Source: an uncultured Phascolarctobacterium sp. (GTDB taxonomy: Bacteria; Bacillota; Negativicutes; Acidaminococcales; Acidaminococcaceae). From it: a DNA stretch of 50,470 nucleotides. Shown here in pieces: positions 50,383 through 50,470 of this stretch. The first letter of the stretch is position 1, and each line of letters starts with the position of its first letter. The notes beneath the pieces were generated by a model that worked only from the letters and a program-made list of their open reading frames with translations, did not search any database and was not told the DNA's origin. The DNA is taken from the NCBI RefSeq assembly GCF_937920985.1, contig NZ_CALDXR010000004.1:1-50470 (forward strand), given 5' to 3'. The translations under genes were made by a program, and so were the position numbers.

Positions 50383-50420
50383 AAAAATTGTGCGGCTTTT
50401 TACGACCGCACAATTTTTTT
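50383..50420. terminator. Terminator directly before the group II intron
   Basis: AAAAATTGTGCGG (50383-50395) pairs perfectly with 50406-50418 over a 10-base loop, followed by T residues. Confidence 0.8.
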
Positions 50421-50424
50421 GCTG

Positions 50425-50470
50425 GTGCGCCCAGCATGGGCGATAACTAGGTGGTGAAAGTCCACTACGC
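50425..50470 (+). mobile_element. 5' end of a group II intron (cut by window edge)
   Basis: GTGCGCCCAGCATGGGCG followed by GGTGGTGAAAGTCCACTAC is the conserved 5' end and first domain I helices of bacterial group II introns. GTGCG is the 5' splice-site sequence. Only 46 bases are inside the window, so the reverse transcriptase cannot be seen. It lies four bases after a terminator hairpin. Confidence 0.75.

Overview
The window is bacterial and chromosomal, and it carries the replication origin of a Gram-positive-lineage anaerobe. Gene order points to the Firmicutes, and the mix of genes fits a Negativicutes member such as a Phascolarctobacterium relative (lineage is inference). The supporting traits are the rpmH-rnpA-yidD-yidC-jag-mnmE-mnmG-rsmG-noc arm diverging from dnaA-dnaN-yaaA-recF-dciA-remB-gyrB, moderate GC, an [FeFe]-hydrogenase and rubrerythrin. 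Genes left of dnaA run mostly leftward and those right of it mostly rightward, as expected around oriC. An origin with an AT-rich duplex-unwinding stretch, TAG trinucleotides and DnaA boxes lies between dnaN and dnaA.

Layout: 0-0.2 kb, a strong leftward rRNA-type promoter with phased A-tracts. 0.3-5 kb, a YitT-type membrane protein, a small secreted repeat protein and a three-gene flavoprotein operon. 5.2-11.5 kb, an AT-rich defence island read leftward: an EcoRII-type restriction-modification operon with Vsr, then a second operon of cytosine-C5 methyltransferase, DUF262 protein and HEPN protein, and a decayed RHH/nucleotidyltransferase gene. 11.6-14.8 kb, small unknown genes, a PAP2 phosphatase and a transposase remnant. 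14.9-24.5 kb, a nitrogen and sulfur scavenging region: variant ureohydrolase, non-canonical NRAMP transporter, IclR regulator, thiazoline-carboxylate hydrolase-family protein, MetQ under a methionine T-box, two PLP sulfur enzymes and an M20 carbamoylase. 24.6-30.5 kb, MATE transporter, gyrA, TSUP transporter and thiamine pyrophosphokinase. 30.5-37.6 kb, the gyrB-to-dnaA arm. 38-46 kb, the rpmH-to-noc arm with an island of short interspersed repeats between mnmE and mnmG. 46-50.5 kb, a hydrogenase-rubrerythrin fusion flanked by one truncated and one intact copy of a zinc-ribbon gene, and finally the 5' end of a group II intron running off the edge.

How parts may work together: the Met T-box, MetQ, trans-sulfuration enzymes, the ATC-hydrolase-family protein and the carbamoylase suggest a sulfur amino acid acquisition and salvage neighbourhood. 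The promoters of the last two genes are near-copies of each other and share a motif with the inverted repeat in front of the NRAMP-ureohydrolase operon, so the local IclR protein is a candidate common regulator. Two perfect parS sites are present, one inside the start of the thiamine pyrophosphokinase gene and one at the tip of the noc terminator hairpin, although no parA-parB pair follows noc here.

The strongest candidates for under-described biology are the C5-methyltransferase/DUF262/HEPN operon and the single-chain hydrogenase-rubrerythrin with an old ribosome binding site in its linker. The ureohydrolase with cysteine at a metal-ligand position, next to an NRAMP protein lacking the canonical metal motifs, is a third. 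All functional calls come from reading the sequence; no database search was run.
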